From Frankia alni ACN14a (GTDB taxonomy: Bacteria; Actinomycetota; Actinomycetes; Frankiales; Frankiaceae): a DNA stretch of 64,000 nucleotides. Below, piece by piece: positions 47,894 to 59,200 of this stretch. A program made the position numbers and the translations under genes. Below the pieces are notes generated by a model. It ran no database searches. It was given only the letters and a program-made list of their open reading frames with translations, and had not been told where the DNA came from. Location of the stretch: NCBI RefSeq assembly GCF_000058485.1, contig NC_008278.1, positions 3,156,962-3,220,961 of the forward strand. The letters are read 5' to 3'. Each line of letters begins with the position of its first letter. Position 1 is the first letter of the stretch.

Positions 47894-48208
47894 ATGCCAG
47901 ATCAGTCTCTCGTCGCCGATGAAGCCACCACCATCAACATGATCAAGGCTTTCGACAACTGCCAGGACGAGTGCAACAACATCCAGCAGACGATCGACGG
48001 CGCCAGCTCCATGCTCTTCTCGACGTGGGGTGGCGTCGCGGCCAACAAGTACCGCGACGCCATCTCCGGCTGGCAGAACGGCTTCAACGAGGTTCGGCAG
48101 GCGCTGAACCTGCTGAACGAATCGATGGTCAGCTACGCGAAGACCACGACCAGCACCGAGGACGACGCCCTGATGATCGGCTCAAGCTGGGCCCAGGGAC
48201 TCACCTGA
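47894..48208 (+). CDS. WXG100-family protein (EsxA-like)
   Basis: 104 residues, helical hairpin with W-G in MLFSTWGGVAANKYRDAI and a helical C-terminus (VRQALNLLNESMVSYAK). Usual length of WXG100 secreted proteins. Likely a partner of the next gene, the pair being the primary ESX substrates. Confidence 0.9.
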   Translation: MPDQSLVADEATTINMIKAFDNCQDECNNIQQTIDGASSMLFSTWGGVAANKYRDAISGWQNGFNEVRQALNLLNESMVSYAKTTTSTEDDALMIGSSWAQGLT

Positions 48209-48274
48209 GGCGCAGCCGGCCGATCGCCGACCCAACCGTGAGCCGGACTTCGGAATCCGGGGAAACGAGGAGAC

Positions 48275-48571
48275 ATGGCCACCTACCAGTTCAGCCCGAA
48301 CGGTGCCCTCGACACCGCGGACGAACTCACCTTCGTTACCAAGAAGCTCGAGGAGTCGCTCGCCGATCTCATGTCCAAGGTGCAGCTCTTCATCCAGGCC
48401 AACGCGGGTTCCGCGCCGGAGAACTACACGCTGGCCCAGCAGCAGTGGAACAAGGGCCAGCAGGACATGGAGCTGTCCCTCGCGGTGGGCCGACAGAAGC
48501 TCGAGGAGATTCACAACCAGTACGTGCTGGGTGACAGGAAGGGCGCGAGCGTCTTCGGCTCGCTCCTCTGA
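48275..48571 (+). CDS. WXG100-like protein (EsxB-like)
   Basis: 98 residues with GGGGAAACGAGGAG upstream. Two helices around QQQWNKGQQDMELSL, where W-N-K replaces the canonical W-x-G. Probably the dimer partner of the preceding WXG100 protein and a secreted substrate. Confidence 0.82.
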   Translation: MATYQFSPNGALDTADELTFVTKKLEESLADLMSKVQLFIQANAGSAPENYTLAQQQWNKGQQDMELSLAVGRQKLEEIHNQYVLGDRKGASVFGSLL

Positions 48572-48763
48572 CGGTGCCCGTCACGCCGGACACCCGCGTA
48601 TCTCCTCATCGCGTACGCGGTCGGTAACCAGATTCTTTCTCCTGCTCGGTGGCCGGGCCGGATCCCGCGCGGACCACTACCGGTGGGACGGGTCGCGCGG
48701 GCCGGTCGGGCCGCTGCTCTCTTGGCAGGACACAAAAACCGAGGCGAACGACAGGAGAGACCA

Positions 48764-49186
48764 TTGGGCACCGAGTTCACGATCAAGATTGACGAGCCGA
48801 CCCTCCAGCGGCTTCGAACCGAGTACGGCGACCTGCTCCAGGACATGGACACCCGGCTGGCCGACTACCAGTGGGACAGTGGTGAGACCTACTCCGACCT
48901 GACCCTGGGTGATCAGTTTCCCCTGAGCCTGGGGGGCGCGGACTTCACCGAGGCCGTGAAGTTGGCCAAGGACCTGGACAAGGTGCGCAAGAACCTCACC
49001 GGCCGGTTCGACACGGTGTACTCCAATGCGTCGAACCTGTACTGGGGCCTGCAGTCGCTGTTGGAGGACACGGACGCGGTCGAGCATCTGAACGATATGA
49101 CGGCAGAGGAGTTCTCGGGGTTCATCCCCACGGAGACGCCCCAGGGGCCGGGTGACGGCCCGACCGATCAGGGCAAGGGGAGCTGA
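48764..49186 (+). CDS. ESX-associated small protein
   Basis: 140 residues from TTG 48764 with GGAGAG upstream; the longer frame to 48683 lacks support. IKIDEPTLQRLRTEYGDLLQ, then GDQFPLSLGGADFTEAVKLA and a helical end. It lies 2 bases before the 1035-residue gene, so likely coupled to it. Placed like ESX chaperone or PE-type partner proteins; family not recognised. Confidence 0.75.
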   Translation: MGTEFTIKIDEPTLQRLRTEYGDLLQDMDTRLADYQWDSGETYSDLTLGDQFPLSLGGADFTEAVKLAKDLDKVRKNLTGRFDTVYSNASNLYWGLQSLLEDTDAVEHLNDMTAEEFSGFIPTETPQGPGDGPTDQGKGS

Positions 49187-49188
49187 CA

Positions 49189-52100
49189 ATGGCCGCTGCC
49201 CAGCCGATCGAGGACATCCTCCAGACCATCCTCGGATATACCGTCGGCGCGGCCGACGGCGGACTCAATCTCGCCACCGGCCCGGGCGACGGGGACTCGC
49301 CCAAACCGAACGGAACACCCAGCAAGAGCGTCGCCGACAACCTGCGGCCGAGCACCATCGGGGGTGCCGGCGGCGCACCCTGGCTGATTCCCGAGGAGCG
49401 GGAGGAGCACTACCACACCCTGGGAAGCTGGAAGCCCAAGTTCAAACAGGGCGCGATCACCTTCTGGCGCTGGATGTCAAGCGACAGCATGAGTAACGCG
49501 GAGCAGTTGACCCTGTGGGTCGGGAAGAAGGACGACTCCTCGTCGGCGAACCGCAACTCCCCGACGCCCGCGGGCACCGGGGACAGCAATCCGTTGATGG
49601 ACGTCCGGGCGGCCTGGGCCGCGGTGTTCAAGGACATCCCGCAGATCGCCGGTCCGCGCACGCCGTTCGATCCGGCCACGCTGCGTGGGGTCAATGTGGC
49701 CCTGCAGCGGGTCGGGGAGTGGGCCCAGGCCATCTTCGAGGATCTGGACAATGACGTCTCCCGGCTGGACACGAAGGTCGAGAATTTCGACGGCTCGGCG
49801 GCCGCGGCCTTCCGGGATCAGGTCAATGCAGCCAGGCGCGGTGTGCAGGGCGTCCTCGACCAGATCAAGAGTTGGTCCGATCCGCTGGGGGAGGCCGTCA
49901 CCAGCGCGGTGAACTTCGTGAACCAGCTTTTCCTGGACAATGCCTACTGGAACGGGCAGAACGGTCAGGGGGAGACGAGGCCTCCGATTGGTGGGCCCCC
50001 CGGCGTCTGGCCGGACCCCTTCAGGCTGATCGTCCAGATGTTCGACGATTCCACGGTGTTCAGCAGCTACGGCACCGACCCGAACTACAACCATTCCCAC
50101 GGGTTGTGGGAGACCGGCCGGATCCGCGGCGAACTCGGGCAGTACGAGTACGACCTGTGGCGGGAGATGTACATCCGCTTTCCCGACTGGAGTGGCGTCA
50201 CCGGGGACTTTGCCGTGCTCCGGCAGCCGTCCTGGTTCGCCGCCGACCAGGCCCTGCGGGCTGCGTGGGCCAAGAAGGTGCAGGACAGCTTCGCGCCGTC
50301 CGTGGGTCTGGCCCAGGACATGATGGACAAGTTCAACGCCGCGGCCGGCAAGGTCAAGATGACCGCGATGCCGCCGGTCACCCACACCCCGCACGACAAG
50401 CCGGAGACCACTGACCCGCCGCCGTTCAACCCCGAGGATCTCGACAAGTACTTCAACGGCCTCAACAACGGCTTCAACAGCCTGAACAACGGCCTGAATG
50501 ACCTGAACAACGGCCTGAACGGTCTGAACAACGGCTTCAACGGCCTGAACAACGGCTTCAACGGCCTGAACAACGGCCTGAACGACATGAACAACGGTCT
50601 GAACAACGGCCTGAACGACCTGAACAACGGCCTGAACGGTGACCTGAATGACCTGAACAACGGTCTGAACGACATGAACAACGGTCTGAACAACGACCTG
50701 AACGACCTGAACAACGGGCTTAACAAGAACTTCGACGGTCTGGGTGACGGACTGAACGGGTTGAACGACAACCTGGGTAACGGTCTGAACGGTCTGGGTA
50801 ACGGTCTGACCGGGTTGAACGACAACCTGGGTAACGGTCTGAACGGTCTGGGTAATGGTCTGACCGGGCTGAACGACAACGTCGGCAACGGCTTGAACGA
50901 CGGGCTGAACGACAACCTGGGTAACGGTCCGAACGGGCCGGGGGGCGACCTGTCCGGCCTGGTCGGCGGCCCGGCGGCGCTCGCCGGGCTGAACAGCCCG
51001 AACAGCCTCACCGGCGGCGGGCGCAACGGACTCGGCGACGGGGAGGACCTCGGCGGCCTCAACGACTCCGTACCGAAGACGCTGGGCGACCTCAGCCCCC
51101 AGCAGCTCAGCACGCTTCAGCAGGCCGGGCAGCTCGACGGCGTGCCGTTGACCCCGGAGCAGTCGGCGGCGCTGGAGCAGGCGGGTCTCGCCGCTCCCGG
51201 CGCCCAGACCCTGGGCGACCTCAGCCCCCAGCAGCTCCAGGAGTTGCAGCGGGATGGTCTGCTCAACGATGTCCCGCTCACACCGCAGAATCTGCAGACC
51301 CTGGGCGACGCCGGTCTGCTCGGAGCAGCCGACGGCACGCCGCATGACCTGGGTGATCTGAGCCCGGCGCAACTGGCCGAACTCGGCTCCTCCGGCGCGT
51401 TGGACAACGTGCCGGTCACGGATGCGCAGCTCAACCAGTTGCGTCAGGACGGCCTGCTCGGCCCCAACGCGACCGGCATCGACTCGCTCGGTGACCTCAG
51501 CCCGGCCCAGCTCGCCGACCTGCAGCAGAACGGCCTGCTGGACTCGGTGCCGGTGACTCCGAGCGAGCTGAACACGCTGCAGCACGCGGGTCTGCTCGGC
51601 CCGAACGCCACGACCGGGGCCGGCATGAACACGCTGCCGACGCTCGGCCCGGACTCCGTCGGCGGCGCCGGATTCGGCGACAACGGCCTGCTCAACCCGT
51701 CCGGTCTGGCTGGCAACGAGACGCCGAAAACATACTTCCCCACGGCGGTCGACGGTCTGGATGTGAGCCCTCCCGACCCGTACGACCTCGCCGCCGGCTC
51801 GGGAGTGCAGGTCGGGAACATCCAGCAGCCGATGGCCCGGACGGTTCCCGGAGTCGGCGGCGCGGGCTTCGGAACGGCTGGCGTCTCCCTGCCGAATTCA
51901 CAGCCACTCGGGACGGGCGACAGTTCCCTGCTCGGCCAGGACGGGACCACCGGGCTGGGCGACCTGGCGGGAGCCGGCGGTCTGGCGGGAGCCGGCGGTC
52001 TGGGGGGCGCCGACGGGTCGATGAGTCTCAAGGGGTCGCCCATGTCCGGCGGGATGCCGTTCATGCCGATGGGCGGCATGGGCGGGCTCGGCGGCGGCCA

Positions 52101-52296
52101 GGGCCAGCAGCCCAAGGAACGGCAGCGCAACACGTGGCTCACGGAGGACGAGGAGGTGTGGGGCACGGACCCCGAATGCGCACCGGCTGTCGTGGGCCGC
52201 GGCGACAGCCCCGCCGACGCCGAGTCCGACCGTCCCGCCGGCCCGACGCCGGTGCCGCCCACCCCCGATCGCAGCCGCACCCGCCGTGGGCGTTGA
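49189..52296 (+). CDS. Large repeat-rich ESX-substrate-type protein
   Basis: 1035 residues. Residues 130-260 are helical, WXG/LXG-like. Residues about 418-583 are Asn/Gly/Leu heptads (LNNGLND, LNNGFNG) with Leu/Phe at a and d positions. Residues 631-805 hold four repeats of about 43 residues starting LGDLSPQQL or LGDLSPAQL and ending AGLLG. The C-terminus is Gly/Met-rich (GGMPFMPMGGMGGLGGG), then RNTWLTEDEEVWGTDPE, a motif seen at the end of many actinobacterial ESX-linked proteins. Secreted or surface-exposed role inferred. Confidence 0.88.
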   Translation: MAAAQPIEDILQTILGYTVGAADGGLNLATGPGDGDSPKPNGTPSKSVADNLRPSTIGGAGGAPWLIPEEREEHYHTLGSWKPKFKQGAITFWRWMSSDSMSNAEQLTLWVGKKDDSSSANRNSPTPAGTGDSNPLMDVRAAWAAVFKDIPQIAGPRTPFDPATLRGVNVALQRVGEWAQAIFEDLDNDVSRLDTKVENFDGSAAAAFRDQVNAARRGVQGVLDQIKSWSDPLGEAVTSAVNFVNQLFLDNAYWNGQNGQGETRPPIGGPPGVWPDPFRLIVQMFDDSTVFSSYGTDPNYNHSHGLWETGRIRGELGQYEYDLWREMYIRFPDWSGVTGDFAVLRQPSWFAADQALRAAWAKKVQDSFAPSVGLAQDMMDKFNAAAGKVKMTAMPPVTHTPHDKPETTDPPPFNPEDLDKYFNGLNNGFNSLNNGLNDLNNGLNGLNNGFNGLNNGFNGLNNGLNDMNNGLNNGLNDLNNGLNGDLNDLNNGLNDMNNGLNNDLNDLNNGLNKNFDGLGDGLNGLNDNLGNGLNGLGNGLTGLNDNLGNGLNGLGNGLTGLNDNVGNGLNDGLNDNLGNGPNGPGGDLSGLVGGPAALAGLNSPNSLTGGGRNGLGDGEDLGGLNDSVPKTLGDLSPQQLSTLQQAGQLDGVPLTPEQSAALEQAGLAAPGAQTLGDLSPQQLQELQRDGLLNDVPLTPQNLQTLGDAGLLGAADGTPHDLGDLSPAQLAELGSSGALDNVPVTDAQLNQLRQDGLLGPNATGIDSLGDLSPAQLADLQQNGLLDSVPVTPSELNTLQHAGLLGPNATTGAGMNTLPTLGPDSVGGAGFGDNGLLNPSGLAGNETPKTYFPTAVDGLDVSPPDPYDLAAGSGVQVGNIQQPMARTVPGVGGAGFGTAGVSLPNSQPLGTGDSSLLGQDGTTGLGDLAGAGGLAGAGGLGGADGSMSLKGSPMSGGMPFMPMGGMGGLGGGQGQQPKERQRNTWLTEDEEVWGTDPECAPAVVGRGDSPADAESDRPAGPTPVPPTPDRSRTRRGR
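50440..50935 (+). repeat. Tandem heptad-coding repeat
   Basis: About 70 near-tandem units of 21 bases or half-units (aacggcctgaac-type) encode (LNNGLN-x)n. Codon choice varies between units, showing age and selection for the protein pattern. Confidence 0.85.
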
Positions 52297-52346
52297 CACC
52301 GCCGGGCGTTGACACCGCCGGGCGTTGATGCAGGAAAGGAGGCGCG

Positions 52347-52790
52347 ATGGCGCTGTTCGACGAAAGCCAGGTGGAAGCCGCGCTGGCCGAGCTGGCGCAC
52401 ACCGAGGAGGTCACGGAGCGGATCCGGCGGCAGGGCGCGGAGGCGAGCTACCGGACGAGCGACAAGAACAAGCTGCTCTCGGTCACCGTCGGTGGCCAGG
52501 GCGAGATTCGTGATCTCACCTTCCGCGGTGACGGCTACCGGGATCTCGCCCCGGCCGAGCTGGCCGATCTCCTGGTGAAGACGATCGAGCGGGCTCGTCA
52601 GGAGGTCCGTCGGCGTGTCCTGGTCGGCATGCAGGAACTGATGCTGGAACTGCCGTCTCCCGTGGGCGGCCTGGCCGAGGCCGGGTCGGCGGAGGAACTC
52701 GTGGAGGAGCTGCTCGGGATGTTCACCCGGAACATGCCCGACGACGGCCGCGAGCTTGCTCCGCCCGAGGAAGACGGGCGCTGGCGGTGA
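52347..52790 (+). CDS. YbaB/EbfC-like protein of ESX locus
   Basis: 147 residues. Helix-strand-strand-helix core of the YbaB/EbfC family: LAELAHTEEVTERIRRQ, then LLSVTVGGQGEIRDLTFRGD and LADLLVKTIERARQEV. Such proteins bind nucleoid DNA or act as partners in ESX loci (EspL-like). The TGA overlaps the GTG of the next gene. Confidence 0.82.
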   Translation: MALFDESQVEAALAELAHTEEVTERIRRQGAEASYRTSDKNKLLSVTVGGQGEIRDLTFRGDGYRDLAPAELADLLVKTIERARQEVRRRVLVGMQELMLELPSPVGGLAEAGSAEELVEELLGMFTRNMPDDGRELAPPEEDGRWR

Positions 52791-53125
52791 GCGACGAGGT
52801 GATACGCCACGACGGCGACGAGATCGCGCAGAAGGTGCCGATGCTCAGCACGTTCCGCCAGCAGGTGACCGATCTGGGTGGCGAGCTGGCCGACACCATC
52901 GCCCGGAACAGTTTCGCCAAGGGCGCGAAGGACGAGGTGTCCCTGTACGCGGAGTCGTCGTTCCAGCAGTTGATGGACGCCTTCGGGAAGATCTACGGGG
53001 CGCTTGGGGAGGCGGTCGGCCTGCAGGGCGATCGGCTGTCCGTCGTGCGCCAGATCGGCGACACGACCGAGGGCGAAACGACCGAGGAGGCGGGCTGGGA
53101 GTCCCCGGGCGGCCATCACGGCTGA
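52787..53125 (+). CDS. EspC/WXG100-like small protein
   Basis: 112 residues from GTG 52787 (GTGA overlap with the upstream stop). Helical: VPMLSTFRQQVTDLGGELAD and ESSFQQLMDAFGKIYGALGEAVG, resembling the ESX-1 EspC/DUF2580 type. The C-terminus is short and acidic. Lies 91 bases before the giant gene and may be its export partner. Confidence 0.7.
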   Translation: MSDEVIRHDGDEIAQKVPMLSTFRQQVTDLGGELADTIARNSFAKGAKDEVSLYAESSFQQLMDAFGKIYGALGEAVGLQGDRLSVVRQIGDTTEGETTEEAGWESPGGHHG

Positions 53126-53216
53126 CAGCACTGCGAGGCCCGGGTATCGGCCGCTGTCCCGCGGCGGCCGTTCGTGGGTGTTGTCGTGATCGGCGCCGGG
53201 TTGCGGAGGTGAACGG

Positions 53217-56200
53217 ATGTCCAAGTCCCTGGACGAGGCCATCTACGCCTTCACCGGAATGCGGCTTCCCGGCGCCGATCCGAACAAGATGTGGGCCCTG
53301 GCCGACGACCTTGACCGCAAGGGCGACGTAGTCCTCAACACGTTGTCGCCGGAGTTGACGCAGATCGTCCGCGCGGTCCAGAGCGGCGTGCACGGTCAGG
53401 CCGGGCGGCGGTTCACCGCCCAGACGCTGCCGTTCGTCATCAGCGACCCGAAGCTCCTGCTTCAGGCCGGCATGCTGCTGAAGTCGGCGGCCACGCTGCT
53501 GCGCGGCCAGGCCCTGCAGATTGACTACACCCGCAAGCAGGGCTTCGTCATGTTCATCTTCATGCAGATCCAGCTGGCGATCGCGGCGATCGAGGCCGCG
53601 TTCGGCGACGAGGCGGACGCGGCCGCCCGCATCGCCGAAACCCGGACGATCATCCAGCGCATTCTCTCCCTGGAGACGGCCAAGACGGCATCGAAGATCA
53701 CCGCGATGCAGATGTTGTTCATGCCCGGTTCGTCGATCGTGGCCCAGGCGTGGCAGATCCTGGCCGGCAAGCGAGGCGGTCTGGACGGCGGCGAGATCGG
53801 GCACATGGTCGAGTACGGGTTCGCCGCCGCCGCCTTCTCCATCTTGTCCCTGCCCGGCATGAAACCAGCCATGGGCAAGGTGGATCAGTGGCTGAAAAAC
53901 ATGGGCATCGACAAGGGCATCGACAATCCCCTCGCCGGTCTGGCCGTCGCGACCCTCGTCTCCGGGTTGACGGAGACCGGCGGCGGAATCTTCGCCAGCG
54001 GGGCGGTGGATGGTCAGTGGGGAATCGCCTCCGTCGTCGACGATCTGCTCTCCGGCTCCGTCGAGGGCAGCGCAGAGCATCTGGCTGGCCTATTCGGTAA
54101 GGGAATGCGTGGCGGAAAACCACCTGCCATCGATCCCGAAATCGCCGCTATTCTGAAGAATCTGAATCTCAACAACCTCGGCCCGGGACCGGCGGACTCG
54201 AATCTCAACCTGGACCAAAGCGGCGGGCCCGATGACGACGGAGGCGGTGACGGCCCCGTCGGGAGCCGTGGCGGTGACGGTCCGTCGGCCGGCGCGACCG
54301 GGCCGGCCGACGGGGCGGATTCGCATCTGCCCCCCGGCGGTCCGCTGGACGGTCCCCAAGAGTATACGCCCAGCCTGCACGACGTCGACCTGGACCCGTT
54401 CTCGGGCTCCGATTCGGACCGGTCGGATTCGGATTCGGACTCCATCTTCAGTCTGGCCTCGGACGGTTCCACCGACACCGATCTGAGTGACACCGATCTG
54501 AGTGACACCGATCTGCCGTCGGTAGCCGACCTGTCCGGTCCCGAGCTGAACGGGCCGAGTCCGAAACCGTTCCGGCCGGATCTGGGCACGGAGGGATTCG
54601 ACGGACCGGCCGAGGTCCATGACCACCTCATCACGCCGCCGCACGTGCCCGAAATCCATGATTCCGATTCGGACCGGTCGGATTCGGATTCGGACTCCAT
54701 CTTCAGTCTGGCCTCGGACGGTTCCACCGACACCGATCTGAGTGACACCGATCTGAGTGACACCGATCTGAGTGACACCGATCTGCCGTCGGTAGCCGAC
54801 CTGTCCGGTCCCGAGCTGAACGGGCCGAGTCCGAAACCGCTCCGGCCGGATCTGGGCACGAAGGGGCTCGACGGACCGGCCGAGGTCCATGACCACCTCA
54901 TCACGCCGCCACAGGTGCCCGCCCTCCATCCGTCCGGCGATCGGGCGCCGGACACACGGCAGGTCGATCTCAGTGGTCCCGGTCCGAACGTCACCTCGAT
55001 CCGGCCCGCTCCCCACCCCGCGCCCGGTCTAGGCCGTGGTCCCGATGCGGTCACCACGCCGGTCGACGGCCCGTCGGACGTCGGAAGATTGTCGCCGGTC
55101 GATCAGGTTTCGCCGCGACCGGCGCCGGCGCCGGCCGGTCCTCTCTCGGCCACCTCGCCCGTGATCCCCGTCGACGGGGTTGTTCCTCCGGCGGCGCCCG
55201 CCCGCCCGCCGAGCCACCAAGCACCCGCGAACTCGCTGGTGGCGCCCGAGTCGGTCGTGGGATCCCTGACGCCTCCAGACCTGAGGGGTCCGATCACGGC
55301 CGACGCCTCGCCGCTCATCCAAACCGGACCGGTTCCACCGCGGGCCGGCAACACGGGACCGTCGGGGTCGGCGCTCGGAAGCTGGGCCGTCTCCCAGCCC
55401 GATCCTTTGCTCAGCAACATCACCGCACCCGCACCCGCACCCGCTCCACCGGCGTCGCCCCTCGCTCCCGCTCTGTCGACCCCGCCGGCTCTGTCGACCC
55501 CGCCGGCTCTGTCGACCCCGCAGGTCCCGCCGGCCGTCGGACCGAACCCGCCCGCCGGACCGCAGCACACGGCTTCGCCTCCGTCGCTGGACAGCCGGCC
55601 TGCCGCCTCCCCGGAGACGTCCTCCTTCTCCGATGGAGCTTCCTCGGACGCGCCGGCACCGGCGCTTGCTCCCCCGATCGCCGGCGGCGCTACCGGGCAC
55701 CTCGTGGGATTGCCACATGCGAGCGGCACCGAGCCGACTGGCGAGGCCTCGGATTCGCCGGCCGCAGACGACCAGTCGTTCACTCCCGCACCGTCGTCGG
55801 ACTCGCCGCAGTCATCCGCCGCCTCGACGAGCCCGGTGCCGCCGATCACCGGCGATCCGCCGCCGGCCTCGACCGCGGGCCCGGCCTCGACCGCGGGAGG
55901 CGACGTGGCCCACCTCGGGACGGTCGACGAGATCCTTCCGGTGCCGCCGGGGCAGAAGAGCGTGCCGGGGGAGCCGGCAAATCCAGTGTCGCTCCACCCC
56001 GTGGGCGCTGAGCACGATCTGCTGGACTGGGTACGTCTGAACCTACAGGCCCGCCCGGCGACTCGGGAGATCGGCGACGGCGAGATCCTGCAGGTCTACC
56101 GTGATCTGCGGGCCCAGATGGCGAACCGGTCCAGGGTGACGAAGGACCTCGCCGTCGATGTGGCCTCGCTGCTGCGAGGCGAGGAAATCGGACGGCTGCG

Positions 56201-59200
56201 CGGGGGAGCCCCGGGTTACGCTGCCGAACCGAATCCCGCAACGTGGGCCGATCGGCCCGATTTCACTACTGCGAGAGTGTCCCCCCAGGCCGACCAGTGG
56301 CGCGGCGTCCGCCTGGAGCTGGACGTCCCGGAGGGCGTCCGCTCGTTCACCAATACCGATCTGAGCGCGAATCAGCGAGAGAGTCTGGACCGCTTCGCCG
56401 AACAGGTTGCCGCCGACGCCGCGCGGCGGGCTCGCGACGGGCTTCCACCGCTGACCGTTCACCTGGAAGGCGGGGGCAACGGCAGACTTGTCGGCTACAG
56501 ACGCGCGCTCAGAAGCGGACAGCTTCGCGCCGACTCGGCTTGGCGAGTGCTCGCGCCCGCCGTGGCCACCCGTCTGGTGCAGTTGGGCGTACCGCCCAAC
56601 GTGGTCACCTACCAGACGCACACCCGAGGTGCTCAGCCGACGGGCGCCACGCCTGCGGCACCAGGGCTCGGCTCCGGCGGAGGTCGGTCGAATCCGCCCG
56701 CGGAGGTGAGCCAGCAGCACCGTCAGATAGTGGGATGGCTGACCGAGAGCACCGCCGCGACCCCCGCCGTGATTCCCACGGTTGCGCCGCGTGACCCAGA
56801 GCCTCAGGCTGACGGGCAGTCCCCCCCGACCGTGGAATCCACCCCGCCACCCGCCGAGGTACCGGCACCGGTCGATCCCGCTCCGCCCGCGGATTCTGCT
56901 CCGCCGGTTGGTGATGGGCGTCCGGTTCGTAATCTGGATTTTGAGTTTGCTCCTGCGGTGGCGCCGAAGGGTGTGAAGGACTGGGAGCTTGACGAGGATG
57001 GTCGGCTTCGGGTCAACCCGTTGTGGAGCAGGTTGGAGGATTTCTCGCCCAAGCATTTGGAGGGGAGTCCTGCGGGGGCGTTGTGGCAGTTTGCGGTGGG
57101 TGCGGACGGCCAGGTTTTCGTGGGTAGCGAGTCGGTGACGTCGATTGTTTCGGCGGCGGAGCTGGATGAGTTGTTCGCCTGGATGTCTCCGCATAGTCCG
57201 GAGTTGACGCGGGATCAGTTGGAACATGATCTGATGATGCACGGACATCCGACGATCGTGGTGGGTTTTGATCCGGTGTCGGGTCGGACGGTGACGGTGC
57301 CGGCCCGGGTGAGTGGTGAGCTGAGTCGGCGGTCTGATGGTCGTTGGGTTATCAACGACAAGTCGGGCCGGTATATGAGTAAGAAGGTTCGGGGTAATCC
57401 TTCGACGGATGAGCTGACGCGGTGGATGTCGAACGTGGCCGATCTGATGTCGGCGCATTTCGGTTTCCCGGTCGAGTTCGAGCTTCTCAAGCACGCCGAC
57501 CCGGCCCCCGCGGCTCTGCCCCCCGCAGCCGTGCCGACAGACCCCGTCCCGCCGCCGGCCTACGCCCCCGCTCCGCCTGTCGACCCCGCGTTGTCCGGAG
57601 ATCCAGCTCCGCTTGTCGACCAGGCGGCGCCGCCCGGTTCCGCGGTGCGGGTTGATCCGCAGCCGCAACTCGGTGCCATTCCGCCGCAGGATCCCCAGTC
57701 GCGGCAGCCGCCCTCGTCTGGCGCCGCCCAGGACGATCAGTTGGCGATCTCCGAGCAGCCGAGGGACGGCGATGCGACTCCGTCGGCGCCTGGGCCACTC
57801 CACCCGCTGAGCCCTGAGGACAATCTGCTGTCCTGGGTGCGTCTGAACCTACGGGCCCGTCCGGCGGATCGGAAGATCGGCGACGGCGAGATCCTGCAGG
57901 TCTACCGTGATCTACGGTCCCAGAACGCGAACCAGCGGAGGGTGACGAAGGAACTCGCCGACGATGTGGCCGCGATCCTGCGAGGCGAGGGGATCGGACG
58001 GATGTTCGGCGGCGCCCGGGGTAACGCTGTGGACCTGGGCCTCGGCACTCCTCTCGAACCGCATGATCCGACTCCGTCGGGTTCGACTCCGTCGGGTTCG
58101 ACTCTGCCGGTTCCGCCGATGCCGTCACGGCCGGCGCCGGGCCGCCCGCTGATCCTGGACCTTCCCGCGCTGGATCAGGACGGTGACCGGTGGGCCGAGC
58201 AGACGATGGCCGCACTGGACAATGCCGGTAATGCCGGTGTCGCTGGTAACGCCAGTGGTGCGGGTGAGATCGCCGACGGCGTCGTCGTCAGAGACTTCGC
58301 CTTCGAGCCCCGGACGACCACCCCGCAGCTTTCCTCGACCCGGCAGCCTTCCTCGACCCGGCAGCCTTCCTCGACCCCGCAGCCTTCCTTGACCCCGCGG
58401 CCTTCCTTGCCCCCGCCGTCGACGAGGCCGCAGCCGCCGGTGACGCCGGTGACGTCTCAGTCCGCGAACGCGAACACGGTGCGCCGGTCCGGTGATGTGG
58501 TCACGCTGCCCGACGGCCGGTCGTTCCGGGTACGCAACGTCCCCGGGGAAGTCGGGGACTGTTTCCCCTGGGCGCTCAGGCTGAGTGCCCAGCAGCAGAT
58601 TCAGCCTGGCGCCACGACGTCGACGTCGCGAGCCCCCGCAGGCCTGTCGAGTTCCGTTCCGATCAGGAATTTCCGCGCCGAGCTGGCCCGGCGGTACCGG
58701 GAGGAGGTGCGCCAGGCCGCCCGCCGTGGTGAGACCCATCCGGACACCGTCCGGGAGATCGTGCCGCTGCTGCTCGGCGATCTTACGGACGATGCCGTCA
58801 TCGCCATTCTGCAGGATGCCGGGAGGAGGATTGTCCCGACCCAGAGGCAGATCGATGTCTGGTCTCGGGAGGAGCAACACAGGGCGGCCAGGAATCTGCT
58901 GGCCGATCGGCGGGCCGCTGCCGGAGAAGACCGGGCGCAGGCGTGGGACCAGGTGCTCGACCTTCCCATCGAGTTCGTCGAACAGGAGGTCGGCCGCCAG
59001 CCCTCGCCCGATCCCACGGGGTTCGCCCTGACCGACCCTCATCTCCGCGCCCTGCGCGCGGACCTCGGAGACTGGTTGAGGGAAAGCCCTGCCACTCGGT
59101 TCCGGATGATTCAGCCCTGGCTACCCCGGCCCATGGCGCCCGTCGTCCGCCATGTCCGGGCGGCGCTTCTGCGAGACCGCCGGCTGCCCACGTTCACCGA

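Noticed and set aside
49477-51585. Minus-strand frame rich in Val-Gln repeats
   Set aside because: Antisense image of the Asn/Gly/Leu repeats in the 1035-residue gene.
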